From NCBI GenBank assembly GCA_964475115.1, contig CAYYVJ010000089.1, positions 1 to 7,316 on the forward strand: a stretch of 7,316 nucleotides of DNA. The letters are read 5' to 3'. Below the pieces are notes generated by a model. It was not told the origin of the DNA. It saw only the letters and a list, made by a program, of their open reading frames with translations, and searched no databases. Below are positions 6,040 to 7,316 of the stretch, piece after piece. The position numbers and the translations under genes are program-made. Positions within the stretch are counted from its first letter, which is position 1. Every line of letters begins with the position of its first letter. Source of the DNA: CAYYVJ01 sp964475115. GTDB taxonomy: Bacteria; Bacillota; Clostridia; Lachnospirales; Lachnospiraceae.

Positions 6040-6758
6040 GAATACTAGGCATTGATAGTTCTTCTTTGGTAGCTTCTGTAGCTGTTGTTACAGATGATAT
6101 TATGACAGCAGAATATACCATTAATTTTAAAAAGACTCATTCCCAGACATTGCTTCCTATGATTGACGACATTTCAAAGATGATTGAGTTGGATTTATCT
6201 ACGATAGATGCCATTGCTGTGGCAGCAGGACCAGGGTCATTTACAGGTCTTCGTATTGGATCAGCTACTGCGAAAGGACTTGGGCTAGCTTTGGACAAGC
6301 CATTGATATCGGTACCTACGCTTGAAGGATTGGCATATAACTTATATGGAACAGAAGCAATCGTTTGTCCCATTATGGATGCTAAGCGCAATCAGGTATA
6401 TACGGGTATTTATGAATTTGTTGAAAATGAATTACGAGAAGTGAAAGAACAATCAGCAATTTGTATTGATGAATTAATAGAAGAGCTTAATAAGACAGAT
6501 AGAAAGGTTATTTTTGTAGGGGATGGAATTCCTGTTTATAAGGAAGTGATACAAAATACTTTGAACATACCTTTTTCTTTTGCACCTGCTCATTTAAATC
6601 GTCAACGAGGGGGTGCAGTTGCAGCCCTAGGAGCAATTTATTTAAAAAGAGGGTTAGCTGATACAGCAGCAGATCACAAACCTAATTATCTAAGAGTATC
6701 TCAAGCGGAAAGAGAGTTAGCAGAGAAAAACAATGCTAAGGAGTCTCTAAATGATTAA
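6036..6758 (+). CDS. tsaB: t6A biosynthesis complex subunit TsaB
   Basis: TsaB (YeaZ) is a catalytically inactive ASKHA-fold paralogue of TsaD. It dimerises with TsaD and recruits TsaE to form the t6A-synthesising complex. The 240 residues are full length. Visible signatures: MRILGIDSSS at the N-terminus, HSQTLLPMI (35-43), the family hallmark AAGPGSFTGLRIG (63-75), DAKRNQVYTGIY (115-126) and the C-terminal PNYLRVSQAERE (216-227). The TsaD-type metal-binding histidine pair is absent, as expected for TsaB. Translation starts in the ATGA overlap with tsaE, with a strong GAAGGAGGT at 6019-6027. The 3' end overlaps rimI by eight bases. The cluster tsaE-tsaB-rimI is a widespread arrangement and supports the call. 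Confidence 0.96.
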   Translation: MRILGIDSSSLVASVAVVTDDIMTAEYTINFKKTHSQTLLPMIDDISKMIELDLSTIDAIAVAAGPGSFTGLRIGSATAKGLGLALDKPLISVPTLEGLAYNLYGTEAIVCPIMDAKRNQVYTGIYEFVENELREVKEQSAICIDELIEELNKTDRKVIFVGDGIPVYKEVIQNTLNIPFSFAPAHLNRQRGGAVAALGAIYLKRGLADTAADHKPNYLRVSQAERELAEKNNAKESLND

Positions 6759-7191
6759 TATTCGCAGAATGGAAGTGAGTGACTTAGAAGAAGTGTATGC
6801 TATAGAAAAGGATACATTTGCGGTACCCTGGTCCTATGATTCTTTTACAAATACTTTGAAATTGCCGAATACTATTTATCTTGTAGCAGAAACGCAAGGG
6901 ATTATCGTGGGATATATAGGAGTATGGAAAGTCCTTGACGAAGCGGATATTACAAATGTGGCAGTCAAAGAAGAAAATAGAAAGCAAGGAATCGGACAAT
7001 TGCTTCTCAATGAAGCGATAGGTATCGCCAGAAATGAAGGTATAAAAGATATCACGCTAGAAGTTCGTAAAAGTAATGAATTTGCAATTTTGTTATATGA
7101 AAAAAATGGATTTAAAAATGTAGGAATACGTCCGGGGTATTATGAGCAACCAAAAGAGGATGCCATAATCATGTGGAAGAGAAACATTTGA
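6751..7191 (+). CDS. rimI: Ribosomal protein S18-alanine N-acetyltransferase RimI (GNAT family)
   Basis: A GNAT acetyltransferase that transfers acetyl from acetyl-CoA to a protein N-terminus, classically Ala1 of ribosomal protein S18. Substrate range in Gram-positives may be wider. At 146 residues it is the usual length. The acetyl-CoA pyrophosphate loop RKQGIG (77-82, R/Q-x-x-G-x-G) follows the beta strand ITNVAV (67-72). LEVRKSN (103-109, with Glu104), Tyr116 in LLYEKNGF and GIRPGYYEQPKEDAIIM (125-141) match RimI, including the catalytic Glu and Tyr positions known in the E. coli enzyme. AAGGAG (6738-6743) lies seven bases before the ATG, which overlaps the end of tsaB by eight bases. It is the last gene of the operon before a 108-base gap with a new promoter. 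Confidence 0.93.
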   Translation: MINIRRMEVSDLEEVYAIEKDTFAVPWSYDSFTNTLKLPNTIYLVAETQGIIVGYIGVWKVLDEADITNVAVKEENRKQGIGQLLLNEAIGIARNEGIKDITLEVRKSNEFAILLYEKNGFKNVGIRPGYYEQPKEDAIIMWKRNI

Positions 7192-7224
7192 GAGGAATTA
7201 CCATGGTAAAGCTTTTTGCAATTA

Positions 7225-7233
7225 TGTTATAGT
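7225..7233 (+). promoter_or_regulatory. Extended -10 promoter for the gene at the right edge
   Basis: TGTTATAGT (7225-7233) is an extended -10 with five of six hexamer matches, nearly the same as the tsaE promoter. The best upstream -35 at 18 bases, TGGTAA (7204-7209), is weak. Transcription would start about 7240, giving a leader of about 60 bases. No terminator is visible between rimI and this point, so read-through from the operon is also possible. Confidence 0.5.
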
Positions 7234-7299
7234 AAAATTGTTCAACAGATATTAACTACCTTACCTATCGGGGAAAATAGAGAGAGGATGAGTTTATAA

Positions 7300-7316
7300 A
7301 TGCAAAAAGATAAAAA
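7300..7316 (+). CDS. Start of an unidentified gene, cut by the window edge
   Basis: ATG 7300 opens a frame reading MQKDK before the window ends. A stop codon (TAA 7297-7299) lies directly upstream in the same frame, and the other two + frames are closed nearby (TAA 7297-7299 limits the ATG at 7288 to three codons; TAA at 7311-7313 closes the third). If a gene begins here, this is therefore its start. A purine-rich AGAGAGG (7281-7287) lies 12 bases upstream, a rather long spacing. Five residues are too few to name a product. tsaD is a common neighbour of this cluster, but nothing visible confirms it. Confidence 0.5.

Noticed and set aside
7203..7220. AAAGCTTT palindrome and following T-run considered as a rimI terminator.
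   Set aside because: The palindrome leaves no loop and no stable stem is possible; not an intrinsic terminator.
1..7316. Searched for a defence system, toxin-antitoxin pair, prophage fragment, insertion sequence, CRISPR repeats or tRNA.
   Set aside because: All long frames are recognisable housekeeping, transport or small membrane families; no transposase, terminal repeats, repeat-spacer pattern or tRNA-like fold was seen.

Overview
The window looks like a chromosomal housekeeping region of a low-GC Gram-positive bacterium (Bacillota, class Clostridia). A Lachnospiraceae-like host is plausible but inferred. The basis is the AT-rich, AGA-rich coding sequence, strong AAGGAGG-type ribosome binding sites, sigma-A-like promoters, and the gene content: a LysC-type aspartokinase with an apparent internal start, an FMN-riboswitch-controlled RibU, and a tsaE-tsaB-rimI cluster. 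No mobile element, CRISPR array, tRNA or rRNA was seen.

Layout. Positions 35-1695 hold a two-gene + strand unit: aspartate kinase, then a small DUF2752 membrane protein starting three bases after the kinase stop. A long AT-rich hairpin (1700-1743), flanked by A and T runs, can terminate transcription in both directions. It separates this unit from a convergent - strand gene for a DUF4190-type membrane protein (1762-2151). A divergent intergenic region (2152-2302) carries a good sigma-A promoter for tex (2303-4447), an S1-domain RNA-binding transcription accessory protein. The tex stop codon lies inside the -35 box of the next promoter. That promoter drives a full FMN riboswitch (4512-4650), an intrinsic terminator (4697-4728) and ribU (4792-5406), the riboflavin-binding S component of an ECF transporter. 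A comparatively GC-rich, foldable intergenic stretch (about 5416-5502) follows, then an extended -10 promoter. The translationally coupled tsaE-tsaB-rimI operon (5602-7191) comes next. The last 125 bases contain a second extended -10 promoter and the first five codons of an unidentified gene.

How the genes work together. LysC commits aspartate to the lysine, threonine, methionine and diaminopimelate pathways. RibU imports riboflavin when FMN is low, and its riboswitch provides the feedback. TsaE and TsaB act with TsaD (not visible here) in making the t6A modification on tRNAs reading ANN codons. RimI is the N-alpha-acetyltransferase usually found with them.

I found no convincing undescribed system. 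The most useful observations are regulatory: the probable second translation product of lysC, the alternative pairing that explains the riboswitch, the overlap of the tex stop codon with the ribU promoter, and the structured element between ribU and tsaE.
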